From the NCBI GenBank assembly GCA_963767645.1, contig CAVYEW010000010.1, forward strand, positions 372,001-436,000: 64,000 nt of DNA, in the 5' to 3' direction. Within the stretch, counting starts at the first letter, position 1; each line of letters begins with the position of its first letter. The notes below the pieces were generated by a model that saw nothing but the letters and a program-made list of their open reading frames with translations, was not told the origin of the DNA and made no database searches. The position numbers and the translations under genes were made by a program. Positions 11,720-20,379 of this stretch are shown here, one piece after another. The DNA is from DATFDN01 sp963767645. GTDB taxonomy: Bacteria; Pseudomonadota; Alphaproteobacteria; Acetobacterales; Acetobacteraceae.

Positions 11720-12805
11720 CTACCCGGTCCGGCTTACCTCGACGACATAGTCGGCCAGGGCGAGCGAGGCGGTCAGGCCCGGGCTTTCGATGCCGAACAG
11801 GTTGATGAGCCCCGGCACACCATGCGTCTGCGGCCCCTGGATGACGAAATCCTGCGCGGCGACGGAGGGCGGGACGATCTTCGGGCGAATGCCAGAATAG
11901 CCAGGCTGGATCGCGCCGTCCTTCAGGCCGGGCCAGTAGCGGCGCACGGCGGCGTAGAACTTTTCCGCCCGCGCCGGATCGACCGTGTAGTCAATGCGAT
12001 CGACCCACTCCACGTCGGGGCCGAAGCGCGCCTGCCCGCCGAGATCGATGGTCAGATGCACGCCGAGCCCGCCCGGCACCGGGACGGGGTAAATAAGGCG
12101 GGAGAAGGGAGAGCGGCCGGTCAGGGTGAAGTAGTTACCCTTGGCGTAGTAGGCTTTCGGCACACGCTCGGGCGGCATCCCCACGATGCGCCGGGCGAGG
12201 TCCGGCGCGTGCAGGCCGGCGGAGTTGACCAGCAGCCGGCAGTGTAAGGTGATCGGGTCGGCGCCGCCGACATCGACCTCGATGCCGTCCGACCGGACCC
12301 GGGCAGCGATGACAGGGCTGAAGAACACGCAGGCCGCGCCCGCATTCTCGGCGTCGCCCTGCAGGGCCAGCATGTAGGTGTGGCTGTCGACGACTCCGGT
12401 CACGGGCGACAGCAGTGCGCTGGTGCAGCGCAGGTTCGGCTCCAGCGCAATGGCCTCGGCTGCGCTCAGCACGCGCATTCCCTCGACGCCATTGGCTTCG
12501 GCGCGCGCCTTGATGCCGGCGAGCCTGCCGTCCTCCTCGGCGCTCGTGGCGACGATCAGCTTGCCGCAATTGCTGAACGGGACGCCGTGCTCGCGGCAAT
12601 AGGCATAGAGCGTGCGGCGGCCGGCGACGCAGAAGCGGGCCATGAAGCTGCCCGCCGGGTAGTAGATGCCGGCATGGATCACCTCGCTGTTGCGCGAGGA
12701 GGTCTCCGTGCCGATCCCTTCGGCCGCCTCCAGCACGATGACCTCGCGCCCGGCGAGCGCTAGCGCGCGGGCCACTGCCAGGCCGACCACGCCGGCGCCG
12801 ATCAC
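11720..12805 (-). CDS. lhgO: L-2-hydroxyglutarate oxidase-like FAD oxidoreductase
   Basis: A DAO-fold flavoprotein of the LhgO type, which oxidises L-2-hydroxyglutarate to 2-oxoglutarate. The FAD dinucleotide motif GAGVVG is at the extreme N-terminus; SSRNSEVIHAGIYYPAGS and the C-terminal YSGIRPKI are family segments. The first conventional start in frame is the GTG at 12805, which leaves the N-terminus unusually short. A better start is a GTG at 12827 behind GGGAGAGG. It is one base out of frame, and removing one G of GTGGAAC would give MNSTDCIVIGAGVVG, a normal family N-terminus. I therefore suspect a one-base error at about 12824. It is convergent with the methyltransferase, 4 bases away. 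Confidence 0.8.
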   Translation of the reverse strand: MIGAGVVGLAVARALALAGREVIVLEAAEGIGTETSSRNSEVIHAGIYYPAGSFMARFCVAGRRTLYAYCREHGVPFSNCGKLIVATSAEEDGRLAGIKARAEANGVEGMRVLSAAEAIALEPNLRCTSALLSPVTGVVDSHTYMLALQGDAENAGAACVFFSPVIAARVRSDGIEVDVGGADPITLHCRLLVNSAGLHAPDLARRIVGMPPERVPKAYYAKGNYFTLTGRSPFSRLIYPVPVPGGLGVHLTIDLGGQARFGPDVEWVDRIDYTVDPARAEKFYAAVRRYWPGLKDGAIQPGYSGIRPKIVPPSVAAQDFVIQGPQTHGVPGLINLFGIESPGLTASLALADYVVEVSRTG

Positions 12806-12838
12806 GATGCAATCAGTCGAGTTCCACTTGCCTCTCCC

Positions 12839-12854
12839 GCCTATAGGCTGATCA
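12839..12854. promoter_or_regulatory. tandem palindromes between divergent genes
   Basis: GCCTATAGGC is a perfect 10-base palindrome directly followed by the palindrome TGATCA, in the short gap between lhgO (minus) and the aldose epimerase (plus). The position suits an operator for a regulator shared by both genes, but the regulator is unknown and chance is possible. Confidence 0.3.
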
Positions 12855-12887
12855 TCCGGAGACGGCCGCGGAAAGCAAGGACATCAG

Positions 12888-13769
12888 ATGCTGACATTGC
12901 AGGCAGGGGAGGGCTCGCTGACGCTGGCCCCCGAACTGGGCGGGTCGATCGTGGGCTGGACTGTCGGACCGCATCATGTGCTGCGGCCGCCGCTTGTGGA
13001 CGCGCTGGTGCAGGGCAGCGTGCGCGGGATGGCGGCGTATCCGCTGGTGCCGTACTCCAACCGCATCGACCACGGGCGGTTCAGCTTCGCTGGGCGGAGC
13101 TACCAGCTGGCGCGCAATTTCGGCGACGAGCCGCACAGCATCCACGGGGTGGGCTGGACCAGCATGTGGAGTGTCGCCGAGGTCTCGGCGCGGACGGCGC
13201 GGCTGAAGCTGGCGTACGATGCGCAAGGTCCGGCGGCACTCGGCTGGCCGTTCCCGTTCGAGGCCGAGCTGCGCTTCGCGGTGGAGCCGGACGCTTTGGC
13301 CGTGACACTGGCGATGACCAACCGCCACGACCAGCCGGCGCCGGCGGGGCTTGGGCTGCATCCCTTCTTTCCGCGTACGCAAGCCGCGACCTTGCGCTTC
13401 CAGGCCTCCGGCGTGTGGCGCAACGGGGCGGATCACCTGCCGACCGAGCATGTCGCGGTGCCTTCGGAGTGGGACCATCGGACGCCGCGCCGCGTCGGCT
13501 CGGTGACGCTGGACAACCTGTTCACCGGCTGGGACGGCGAGGCGGAGATCACGCTGGCGCCCTCGCCGATCGTAGTGCGGATGTCCGCGTCCGAGCTGTT
13601 CCGGCGGCTGGTGGTGTACGTGCCGGAGGGGAAGCCGTATTTCGCGAGCGAGCCAGTGAGTCACCGGACCGATGCGATCAACCATTTGGGACAGGGGGAA
13701 GATACGGGGCTGCGCATCCTGGAACCGGGCGCGGTGCTGACGGGAGAGATCCGGTTCCGGGTCAACTAG
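12888..13769 (+). CDS. aldose 1-epimerase family protein
   Basis: Interconverts alpha and beta anomers of an aldose (galactose mutarotase fold). The sequence shows YSNRIDHGRF near the N-terminus, the HSIHGVGW histidine motif, and GLGLHPFFPR with the second catalytic-region histidine. The C-terminal REP-like glutamate region reads YFASEPVSH. At 293 residues it is slightly shorter than GalM and fits the YihR/YphB-like group, so the exact sugar is unknown. A family B repeat and an IS4 element follow. It is divergent from the lhgO-like gene. Confidence 0.85.
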   Translation: MLTLQAGEGSLTLAPELGGSIVGWTVGPHHVLRPPLVDALVQGSVRGMAAYPLVPYSNRIDHGRFSFAGRSYQLARNFGDEPHSIHGVGWTSMWSVAEVSARTARLKLAYDAQGPAALGWPFPFEAELRFAVEPDALAVTLAMTNRHDQPAPAGLGLHPFFPRTQAATLRFQASGVWRNGADHLPTEHVAVPSEWDHRTPRRVGSVTLDNLFTGWDGEAEITLAPSPIVVRMSASELFRRLVVYVPEGKPYFASEPVSHRTDAINHLGQGEDTGLRILEPGAVLTGEIRFRVN

Positions 13770-13816
13770 GGTCGGTCCAGGCGAACCTGAGGCGGCCGAG
13801 TGTCCCTCCCCCCGGC

Positions 13817-13840
13817 CCCCCTCCCGCAAGGGGAGGGGGG
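13817..13840 (+). repeat. palindromic intergenic repeat, family B
   Basis: Hairpin CCCTCCCGCAAGGGGAGGG inside a longer C-rich/G-rich run, just after the aldose epimerase. An inverted copy lies at 15230-15263 and a third copy at 29996-30016. It abuts the left end of the IS4 element. Confidence 0.7.
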
Positions 13841-13845
13841 AGTCG

Positions 13846-15212
13846 CCCATAGGCGCTAAAATAGGGGGTTGACCCGACGCGAATTGGCTTGATTCTGAGG
13901 GTAGATGCATGATGCGGCATCTGTCCTGGCCGACCAGTTCTCCGCTCTGCTGGCGCGACTTCCGTCGGACCTCGACCTTGATCGTTTGGCGCTGGAGACG
14001 AAGGCGATCCAGCGCAAGCGTGAGATTGTCGATGGTGCGAGCCTGTTGCGGATCGCCCTTGCGCGCGGACCGGGTGGACTGTCTTTGCGTCAGACCGCGG
14101 CCTGGGCGTCGATGCTTGGGATCGTCGAACTCAGCAACCCGGCCGTCAAATACCGGCTGAACCAGGCGACGGACTTTCTCGCGGCCTTGGTGGAACGCCT
14201 GCTGGCGGCGAAAGCCCCTGGTGCGGAGTTGCGTTGGCCTGGTCGAACCTTGCGCCTCGCCGACGGCACCTGCGTGAGCAAACCCGGCAGCACCGGCACC
14301 GACTGGCGTGTCCACGGCGTGTTCGATCTCGGACGCGGCGGGTTCGCGCATCTCGAACTGACCGACCAACATGGCGCCGAAGCGCTGGAGCGTGGCGCCC
14401 CGTGCCCAGGTGAAATTCGCATCGGTGATCGCAATTACGCCCGAGCACCGGCGTTGCGACGCTTCCGCGCGCAGAGCGGCGGCACCGCCGACTTCATCGT
14501 GCGGCTGGGCTGGAACGCGCTGCAACTGACCAACCCGGCCGGCAAATCCGTCGATCTGATCGGCTATCTGCAATGTCTGCCGCCAGGTTCGAGCCCGCAT
14601 GAGGTGAACCTGCGCGCGCCGGTCGGCCGCGATGAGCCCGTGTTGGCGGTGCGGCTGATCGTGCAGCGCAAGACGCCCGAAGCGGCTGAAGCCACACGGA
14701 TGGCGCCGCGCCGCGCGGCAGCCAACAAGGGCAAAGCCCTCGACCCGCGCAGCCTGATCGCGGCGGAATTCGTGATCCTGGCGACATCCCTGCCCAAGGG
14801 CGGATACAGTGCGAAGGCGGTCCTCGCGGTCTACCGGCTGCGCTGGCAAATCGAACTCGCGTTCAAGCGCCTGAAGTCGCTGCTGCATGTCGACCGGCTC
14901 CCAACGTGGAGCGAACGCGGATCGCGAAGTTGGCTGTATGCCCACCTCATTCTTGCGTTGCTGTGTGACGATCTCAGCCAGGATATCCTGGAATCTTCCC
15001 CTGAGGACTTGCTGGACGCGGCTTACGTCCCATCCCTCTGGGCCGGCAGAAAACCGTGCTGATGGTGCTGCTTGCCATCATCCTCGGTCCAATCTCCCTC
15101 GCCAACATCCTGGAAGCACCAGCAAACTTCCATCGCCACCTGGCCAACGCACCGCGAAAACGAAGGCCCGCTATCCAATACCCCGTCCACGACTTATTTT
15201 AGCGCCTATGGG
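13846..15212 (+). mobile_element. IS4-family insertion sequence, complete ends
   Basis: An element of about 1.37 kb bounded by perfect 18-base inverted repeats, CCCATAGGCGCTAAAATA at 13846-13863 and its complement ending at 15212. The immediate flanks are GGAGTCG on the left (13839-13845) and GGAGTTG on the right (15213-15219), an imperfect 7-base match that may be the target duplication. It carries one transposase gene. Both ends lie next to family B palindromic repeats in opposite orientation. Confidence 0.85.
13905..15202 (+). pseudogene. IS4-family transposase, -1 frame break near the C-terminus
   Basis: A DDE transposase with the first Asp in LADGTCVSKPG, the second in IGDRNYA, and the IS4-type Y-(2)-R-(3)-E-(6)-K signature in YRLRWQIELAFKRLK. 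The ATG at 13905 follows GAGG. The first frame stops at 15062 after SLWAGRKPC. The expected hydrophobic C-terminus (TVLMVLLAIILGPISLANIL, then HRHLANAPRKRR) continues in the -1 frame to a TAG at 15200-15202 inside the right inverted repeat. The frames join at an A4 run (15050-15053), where one extra A, or a tRNA-Lys slip, would give one full-length protein of about 432 residues. An inactivating deletion, a sequencing error, or recoding are all possible. Confidence 0.85.
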
Positions 15213-15229
15213 GGAGTTGCCCGCCTCGT

Positions 15230-15263
15230 CCCCCTCCCCTTGCGGGAGGGGTTAGGGGAGGGG
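15230..15263 (-). repeat. palindromic intergenic repeat, family B (inverted copy)
   Basis: CCCCTCCCCTTGCGGGAGGGG followed by TTAGGGGAGGGG. It mirrors the copy at 13817 across the IS4 element and lies before the 3' end of the minus-strand lipoprotein gene, where it may terminate transcription. Confidence 0.7.
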
Positions 15264-15307
15264 TGAAACGGCGCGTCGACATGATCCGCTTGAAGACGCC
15301 AGCGCCC

Positions 15308-15700
15308 TCACCCGGCGTCGATGCCGCCGATTGCGCAATCCAGCGACGGTTCGCGAATGCCGGTCACGATCCAGCCGTTGCGCTGCGGACTCCATCCCGT
15401 CATGAACACATACAGGCAGCGGGTCACGGTTGTCTGCCCGCCGACCAGCTCCGTCGTCGAAACCCGCCGGCCCTTTTTCTCCTTGGTCTGGGTGGTCACG
15501 GCCGAAACCGGCGTGGTTGAGGCGGAGATCCTTGACCACTGATAGGCGCGGGTGCCGTTGCCCAGATTGATCACGTTGGACGGCGGACCGTAGGCGAGTT
15601 CCACCTGACGGACGTCCTGGCCGACATAGCCGCGCATGGTGTCCGCGACGCACCCGCCGAGGGCGATCAGAGCCGAAACAGCCAGGACGAGGTGCTTCAC
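15308..15700 (-). CDS. small uncharacterised lipoprotein
   Basis: About 130 residues. The GTG at 15700 gives a lipoprotein signal (VKHLVLAVSALIALGGC) with lipobox LGGC, so the mature protein would be lipid-anchored in the outer or inner membrane. The mature part has a VGQDVRQVELAYGPPSNV segment reminiscent of SmpA/OmlA-like lipoproteins, followed by GTRAYQW and two later cysteines that could form a disulfide. An upstream frame extension to 15757 has no signal sequence and is less likely. Its function is unknown. It lies downstream of the purine-type permease, with 43 bases between. Confidence 0.65.
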   Translation of the reverse strand: MKHLVLAVSALIALGGCVADTMRGYVGQDVRQVELAYGPPSNVINLGNGTRAYQWSRISASTTPVSAVTTQTKEKKGRRVSTTELVGGQTTVTRCLYVFMTGWSPQRNGWIVTGIREPSLDCAIGGIDAG

Positions 15701-15743
15701 GGGCGCTTGCCCCGAGGAACGTTCCGGCCAGTATGCACCGCGT

Positions 15744-17021
15744 TCAGGCGAACGCAAACCGCAGGATCGACACCGCCGCGATCAGCCATACCGCCCCAGC
15801 CACCTCCCGCGCCCGCCCGGAAGCCGTCTTGACCACCGCATGGACCACGAAGCCGAGGCCGATGCCGGTGGCGATCGAGAAGGTGAAGGGGATGGAGATG
15901 GCGAGGACCACCGCCGGGATCGCCTCGGTCGGGTCGGTCCACGGCACGTCGGCCAACGCGCGCGCCATCAGGCAGGCGACAAAGACCAGCGCCGGGGCGG
16001 TGGCGAAGCCGGGGATCGCGGTGGCGAGCGGGGCGAAGAACAGCGCCAGCAGGAACAGCGCCGCGACCACGATCGCGGTAAGGCCGGTGCGGCCGCCCGC
16101 CTCGATCCCGGCCGCGCTCTCGATATAGCTGGTCGTGGTACTGGTGCCGAGCAGCGCGCCGATGATGGCGCCCCCGGAATCGGCCAGCAGCGCCTCGCGC
16201 AACCGCGGCACCGTGCCATCCGGACGCAGCAGCCCGGCGCGATGTGTGGTGGCGATCAGCGTGCCGGCGTTGTCGAGCACGTCCACCAGGAAGAAGGTGA
16301 GGATCACCGCCGGAACCCCGAGCGCCGCGGCGGCGGCGATGTCGAGCTTGAATGCGCTCGGCGCGATCGAGGGCGGCAGCGCGACGACACCGTGGAAGCT
16401 GGTCAGGCCGAACGGCACGCCGATTGCGGCAATAGCCAGGATGCCGACCAGGATCGCCGCCGGAAAGCCGCGCGCCGCCAACCCCGCCATCAGCAGGAAG
16501 CCGATACAGGACAGCAAGGTGGGCGCGCTGCGCAGATGGCCTAGCGTGACCAGCGTGTTCGGGTCTCCGGTCACGATGCCCATTTCGTGCAGCCCGATCA
16601 GGCCGAGGAACAGCCCGATCCCGGCGCCGATGCCGAGCTTGAGCGACAGCGGGATGGCATTGATCAGCCACTCGCGCACCCGGAACACGCTGATCAACAG
16701 GAACAGGATGCCGGAGACGAACACCGCGCCCAGCGCCGCCTGCCAGGGCACGCCCATGCCCTGCACCACCGAGAACGCGAAATAAGCGTTGAGCCCCATC
16801 CCCGGCGCCAGCGCCAGGGGCAGATTTGCGACGGCTCCCATCAGCGCCGAGCCGATCGCGGCGGCAACGCAGGTCGCGACGAAGGCGGCGCCGTGATCGA
16901 TGCCGGCGCGGGCCAGGATCGCCGGGTTGACCACGATGATATAGGCCATCGTCAGGAAGGTGGTGAGGCCGGCGACGATCTCGGTGCGCAGCGTGGTGCG
17001 ATGTGCGGCGAGATCGAACAA
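15744..17021 (-). CDS. NCS2 family (AzgA-type) nucleobase permease
   Basis: A proton-coupled inner-membrane transporter for a purine base, with about 12-14 hydrophobic segments over 425 residues. The N-terminal TEIVAGLTTFLTMAYIIVVNP and GMGLNAYFAF segments and the central TFFLVDVLDNAGTL and EALLADSGG segments mark the AzgA/PbuG branch, whose members take adenine, guanine or hypoxanthine. The best start is a TTG at 17021, seven residues before TTLRTE as in relatives and only 2 bases after the SMP-30 stop. No purine-catabolism genes are adjacent, so the substrate is uncertain. Confidence 0.85.
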   Translation of the reverse strand: MFDLAAHRTTLRTEIVAGLTTFLTMAYIIVVNPAILARAGIDHGAAFVATCVAAAIGSALMGAVANLPLALAPGMGLNAYFAFSVVQGMGVPWQAALGAVFVSGILFLLISVFRVREWLINAIPLSLKLGIGAGIGLFLGLIGLHEMGIVTGDPNTLVTLGHLRSAPTLLSCIGFLLMAGLAARGFPAAILVGILAIAAIGVPFGLTSFHGVVALPPSIAPSAFKLDIAAAAALGVPAVILTFFLVDVLDNAGTLIATTHRAGLLRPDGTVPRLREALLADSGGAIIGALLGTSTTTSYIESAAGIEAGGRTGLTAIVVAALFLLALFFAPLATAIPGFATAPALVFVACLMARALADVPWTDPTEAIPAVVLAISIPFTFSIATGIGLGFVVHAVVKTASGRAREVAGAVWLIAAVSILRFAFA

Positions 17022-17023
17022 GC

Positions 17024-17956
17024 TCAGCCGCCCGCCACGCCCTGCGTGTTCACGTATAGCGCATAGAGCCCGTGGCTCGCCGCCATGAACAGCCGGTTCC
17101 GCCACCGTCCGCCGAAGCAGAGGTTGGCGCAGCGCTCCGGCAGCGTGATGTGGCCGATCGGCTCGCCGTTGCGGTTGAACACCCGCACCCCGTCCAGCTC
17201 GGGCTCCATGCCCCAGCCGCACCAGAGATTGCCGTCCACATCGACGCGGAACCCGTCCGGGGACCCGCCTTCGGCGTCGATCAGCACGCGGCGATTGGCG
17301 ACGCGCGCGCCGTCAACGACATCGTAGGCGAGGATCTTGCGCGGGGTCTCGCGCGAGGCGACGACATAGAGCGTGCGCTCATCGGGCGAGAAGGCCAGCC
17401 CGTTGGGCGCGGCGATGTCGTCGGCAATCATGCTCGCCCGCCCGGTCTGCGGGTCGATGCGCCAGACAGCGGCGGGAAGCTCCGATTCGGCCTTCTCGCC
17501 CTCATAGTAGCCGAGCAGCCCGAACACCGGGTCGGTGAACCACACCGCACCGTCGGAGGCGACCACGACGTCGTTGGGCGAATTCAGCCGCTTGCCCTCG
17601 TGGCGGTCCATCAGCACCGTGATCGCCCCGTCGTACTCGGTCCGCACCACGCGTCGGCCGCGATGCTCGCACGTCACGAGACGGCCCTGGCGGTCGCGGG
17701 TGTTGCCGTTGGCGTTGTTGGAAGGCTTGCGGTAGGTGGTAACGGCGCCGGTGTCCTCGTCCCAGCGCAGGATGCGGTCGTTGGGGATGTCGGACCACAG
17801 CACGCAGCGCGCATCGCCGAAATAGACGGGCCCCTCGGACCACCGGCAGCCGGTGAAAAGCCGTTCGACGGAAGCGAGGACCAGGCGGTACTTGTCGAAG
17901 TCCGGATGCAGCACGCGCACCGCGGGGTCGGGGTAGCGTTGGCTCGGTTCCCACAT
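17024..17956 (-). CDS. SMP-30/gluconolactonase family lactonase
   Basis: A six-bladed beta-propeller that hydrolyses sugar lactones with one divalent metal ion. Likely metal ligands are Glu in RWSEGPVYF, Asn in NSPNDVVV, Asn in AAPNGLAFS and Asp in GSPDGFRVD. The 310-residue length is typical. It sits between a substrate-binding protein (9 bases upstream) and a permease (2 bases downstream), so it is probably the middle gene of a three-gene operon. A sugar-acid or lactone uptake role fits but is not shown. Confidence 0.88.
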   Translation of the reverse strand: MWEPSQRYPDPAVRVLHPDFDKYRLVLASVERLFTGCRWSEGPVYFGDARCVLWSDIPNDRILRWDEDTGAVTTYRKPSNNANGNTRDRQGRLVTCEHRGRRVVRTEYDGAITVLMDRHEGKRLNSPNDVVVASDGAVWFTDPVFGLLGYYEGEKAESELPAAVWRIDPQTGRASMIADDIAAPNGLAFSPDERTLYVVASRETPRKILAYDVVDGARVANRRVLIDAEGGSPDGFRVDVDGNLWCGWGMEPELDGVRVFNRNGEPIGHITLPERCANLCFGGRWRNRLFMAASHGLYALYVNTQGVAGG

Positions 17957-17965
17957 GATCGCTGC

Positions 17966-19540
17966 CTATTTCATCTGGATATATCGGAACGGGAAGTAGT
18001 TATCCGCTAGCTGGGCAACCTCGACCGTCTTCTTCGCCGCCCACACGATCACCTGCTGGTGCAGCGGGATGTCCGCGACATCGTTCTGCACGATCTCGGC
18101 CGCCGCATCGATCATCGCCTGCCGCTTCTGCGGATCGCCTTCCACCCCGATCTGCTCGATCAGGGCATCCAGCTTCGGGTTGGAGTAGCCCCCATTATTC
18201 ACCTCGCCGCGCTTGCCGTTGCGGGTACCGAGCAGCGAGTAGAGCACGTTGTGCGCGTCGTAGGTCGCCGGCGTCCAGCCCAGCAGATAGAAATCGGTGT
18301 CGTATTTCGGCGAACCGGTCTTGGCGAAATACTTCGACTTCGTCTGCGCGTTCAGGTTCACCTTCACGCCGATGCGGGCGAGCATGGAGGTGATCGCCGT
18401 GCAGATCTGCTCGTCCATCACGTAGCGATCATTCGGGCAATCCAGGCCGACGGTGAAGCCGCTCGGGTACCCGGCCTCAGCCAGCAGCTTCTTCGCCTGC
18501 GCCGGATCGGTCGGGGGACGCACATCGAGCTTCGCGTCATAGCCGTTCACGCCCGGCCCCCACATCAGGAACGTCGGGTGCGCCAGCCCCAGCATCACGC
18601 GCTTGGCGATGGCGTTCTCGTCGAGCGCCAACAGGAAGGCCTTGCGCACGCGCTGATCCTTGAACGGGTTCTTGCCCTTGACGTTGCTGGTCGGCAGCTC
18701 GTCGCGCAGCTCGTTCATGCCGAGAAAGATGGTGCGCAGCTCCGGACGCTCGATCAGCTTCAGGTCCGGCGAGGCCTCGATCCGCTTCATGTCCTGCGGC
18801 GGGACCGAGTAGATCATGTCCATCTCGCCCGACAGCAGCGCCGCGACCCGGGTCGAGGCGTTGGCGATGACGTTGAACTCGACCCGCTCGACGTTGCTGG
18901 TCGCGTGGTCCCACCAGGTCGGATTCTGCTCCACCACCGTTCGGCGGTCGGGCTCGCGCGAGACCAGCCGGTACGGCCCGGTGCCCATCGCGTTGTGGAC
19001 CGCGAAATTGTCCTCGGTGCCGCCGATCACCACCGGCTCGACCGCATGATGCTGTTCGCACCAAGCCTTGCTCATGATAAGGAAGTTGGTCTGTTCCTGC
19101 GGGAAGATCGGGTCGGGGTTGACCGTCTCGAAGTCCACCGTCAGGTCATCGACCTTGCGCGCCTCCTTCACCATGCTCATCGGCGCGCGCATCAGGGAGT
19201 TCTTGGACAGGATGCGGTGGAGCGAGAACACCACGTCGTCGGCGGTAAACGCCGTGCCGTCCTGCCACTTCACGTTCGGCCGCAGGTGAAAGCGCCACAC
19301 GGTCGGGCTCGGCTGCTCCCATGTCACGGCGAGCGACGGCTCCAGCTTCAGATCGCGGTCGCGCCGCGCCAAGGGCTCGTAGATGTTGGACAGGAAGGAG
19401 AGCTGAACGGTTTCCTGCCGCGTGTCGGGATCCATCGCCCCCACGTCGCCATCGTTGGCCCAGCGCAGCGTCTTCGCGGCGGCGGGCAGGCTGGTCGCGA
19501 CGGCGAGAAATAATCCCAGCGCAACGATGCGCGACCTCAT
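17966..19540 (-). CDS. ABC transporter substrate-binding protein, family 5 (peptide type)
   Basis: A periplasmic solute receptor for oligopeptide/nickel-type ABC transporters, 524 residues. An N-terminal Sec signal (LGLFLAVATSLPAAA) is followed by LRWANDGDVGAMDP. The SBP_bac_5 signatures WRFHLRPNVKWQDGTAFTA and DVVFSLHRI are near residues 80-105, and FKDQRVRKAFLLALD is in the middle. No permease or ATPase genes are adjacent; instead a lactonase and an NCS2 permease follow. It must borrow membrane subunits from elsewhere or the locus has been rearranged. The ligand is unknown. Confidence 0.88.
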   Translation of the reverse strand: MRSRIVALGLFLAVATSLPAAAKTLRWANDGDVGAMDPDTRQETVQLSFLSNIYEPLARRDRDLKLEPSLAVTWEQPSPTVWRFHLRPNVKWQDGTAFTADDVVFSLHRILSKNSLMRAPMSMVKEARKVDDLTVDFETVNPDPIFPQEQTNFLIMSKAWCEQHHAVEPVVIGGTEDNFAVHNAMGTGPYRLVSREPDRRTVVEQNPTWWDHATSNVERVEFNVIANASTRVAALLSGEMDMIYSVPPQDMKRIEASPDLKLIERPELRTIFLGMNELRDELPTSNVKGKNPFKDQRVRKAFLLALDENAIAKRVMLGLAHPTFLMWGPGVNGYDAKLDVRPPTDPAQAKKLLAEAGYPSGFTVGLDCPNDRYVMDEQICTAITSMLARIGVKVNLNAQTKSKYFAKTGSPKYDTDFYLLGWTPATYDAHNVLYSLLGTRNGKRGEVNNGGYSNPKLDALIEQIGVEGDPQKRQAMIDAAAEIVQNDVADIPLHQQVIVWAAKKTVEVAQLADNYFPFRYIQMK

Positions 19541-19626
19541 AATGCTCCCCCTGTTCCTTACGGAGTAAACGTGACGCTTCCACAGAATCGGTTTGGTTTC
19601 CAGCCCGGACCCGGCCGCCTAGCGAA

Positions 19627-20379
19627 ATGAGCCCGCGCGTCGCTCTCACCGACCTGCTGATACCGCCGAACAGCCTGGTCTATCTGGCGCTGTTCGGCCT
19701 CCTGCTGGCCCGCCGCCGCCGCGGCCGGACCGGGATGGCGGTCAGCGCGGCGGCGCTGGCCGGCATGCTCGTGCTCGGGATGCCGGTGGCGAGCCATGCC
19801 CTGCTGGTCTCTCTCGAAGGCGGAGAGCCTCCGCCTTCCGGAACGGAGCCGCCGCAGGCCATCGTGATCCTGAGCGCCGAGGTGGATCGCACGCCGGACG
19901 GGCTGGAGCCGGGGCCGCTCACCTTGCAGCGGCTTCTGGCAGGCGCCCGGTTATGGCAGCGCACGCATCTTCCGGTCCTGGTCTCGGGCGGCCCGCTGCA
20001 ACCCGGCGATACGCCGGTCGCGGCGGTGATGGCGCGCACGCTGGAACGCGATTTCCACGTCCCGGTGCGCTGGATCGAGGCCCGATCGGAGACGACCTGG
20101 GAGAATGCGGCCGACAGCGCCGCCATCCTGCTGCCGGAAGGCGTGCGCTCGGTCTACCTTGTTACCCATGCCTGGCACGAGCGCCGCTCGGTGCTGTCGT
20201 TCCGGCATTTCGGCCTGATGCCCACGATCGCCTCGGTGCCGAGGGACCTGGTGACGGGAGGCTTCGTGCCCACCTCCGTCGGGTGGGCGCAGAGCTTCCA
20301 TGCGCTGCACGAGTGGATCGGGCTCGCGGTCTATTCCGTCCGTGCCTGGCGCTCCACACCGTCGAACAAGGCGCCATAG
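19627..20379 (+). CDS. DUF218 (YdcF/ElyC-like) membrane protein
   Basis: A 250-residue protein with two N-terminal membrane segments (about residues 10-28 and 37-58) and a DUF218 domain. The domain shows AIVILSAEVDRTP, LVSGGPLQ, the acidic-Ser/Thr motif EARSETTWENA and a LVTHAWHERRS segment near the C-terminus. Relatives act in envelope carbon metabolism or vancomycin tolerance (SanA, ElyC), but their chemistry is unclear. Its last 49 bases overlap the convergent glycosyltransferase gene. It is divergent from the substrate-binding protein. Confidence 0.8.
   Translation: MSPRVALTDLLIPPNSLVYLALFGLLLARRRRGRTGMAVSAAALAGMLVLGMPVASHALLVSLEGGEPPPSGTEPPQAIVILSAEVDRTPDGLEPGPLTLQRLLAGARLWQRTHLPVLVSGGPLQPGDTPVAAVMARTLERDFHVPVRWIEARSETTWENAADSAAILLPEGVRSVYLVTHAWHERRSVLSFRHFGLMPTIASVPRDLVTGGFVPTSVGWAQSFHALHEWIGLAVYSVRAWRSTPSNKAP

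Noticed and set aside
12852..14945. Minus-strand open frame of 697 codons
   Set aside because: It runs opposite both the aldose epimerase and the IS4 transposase, two real genes, and has no family signature; long antisense frames are expected at this GC content.
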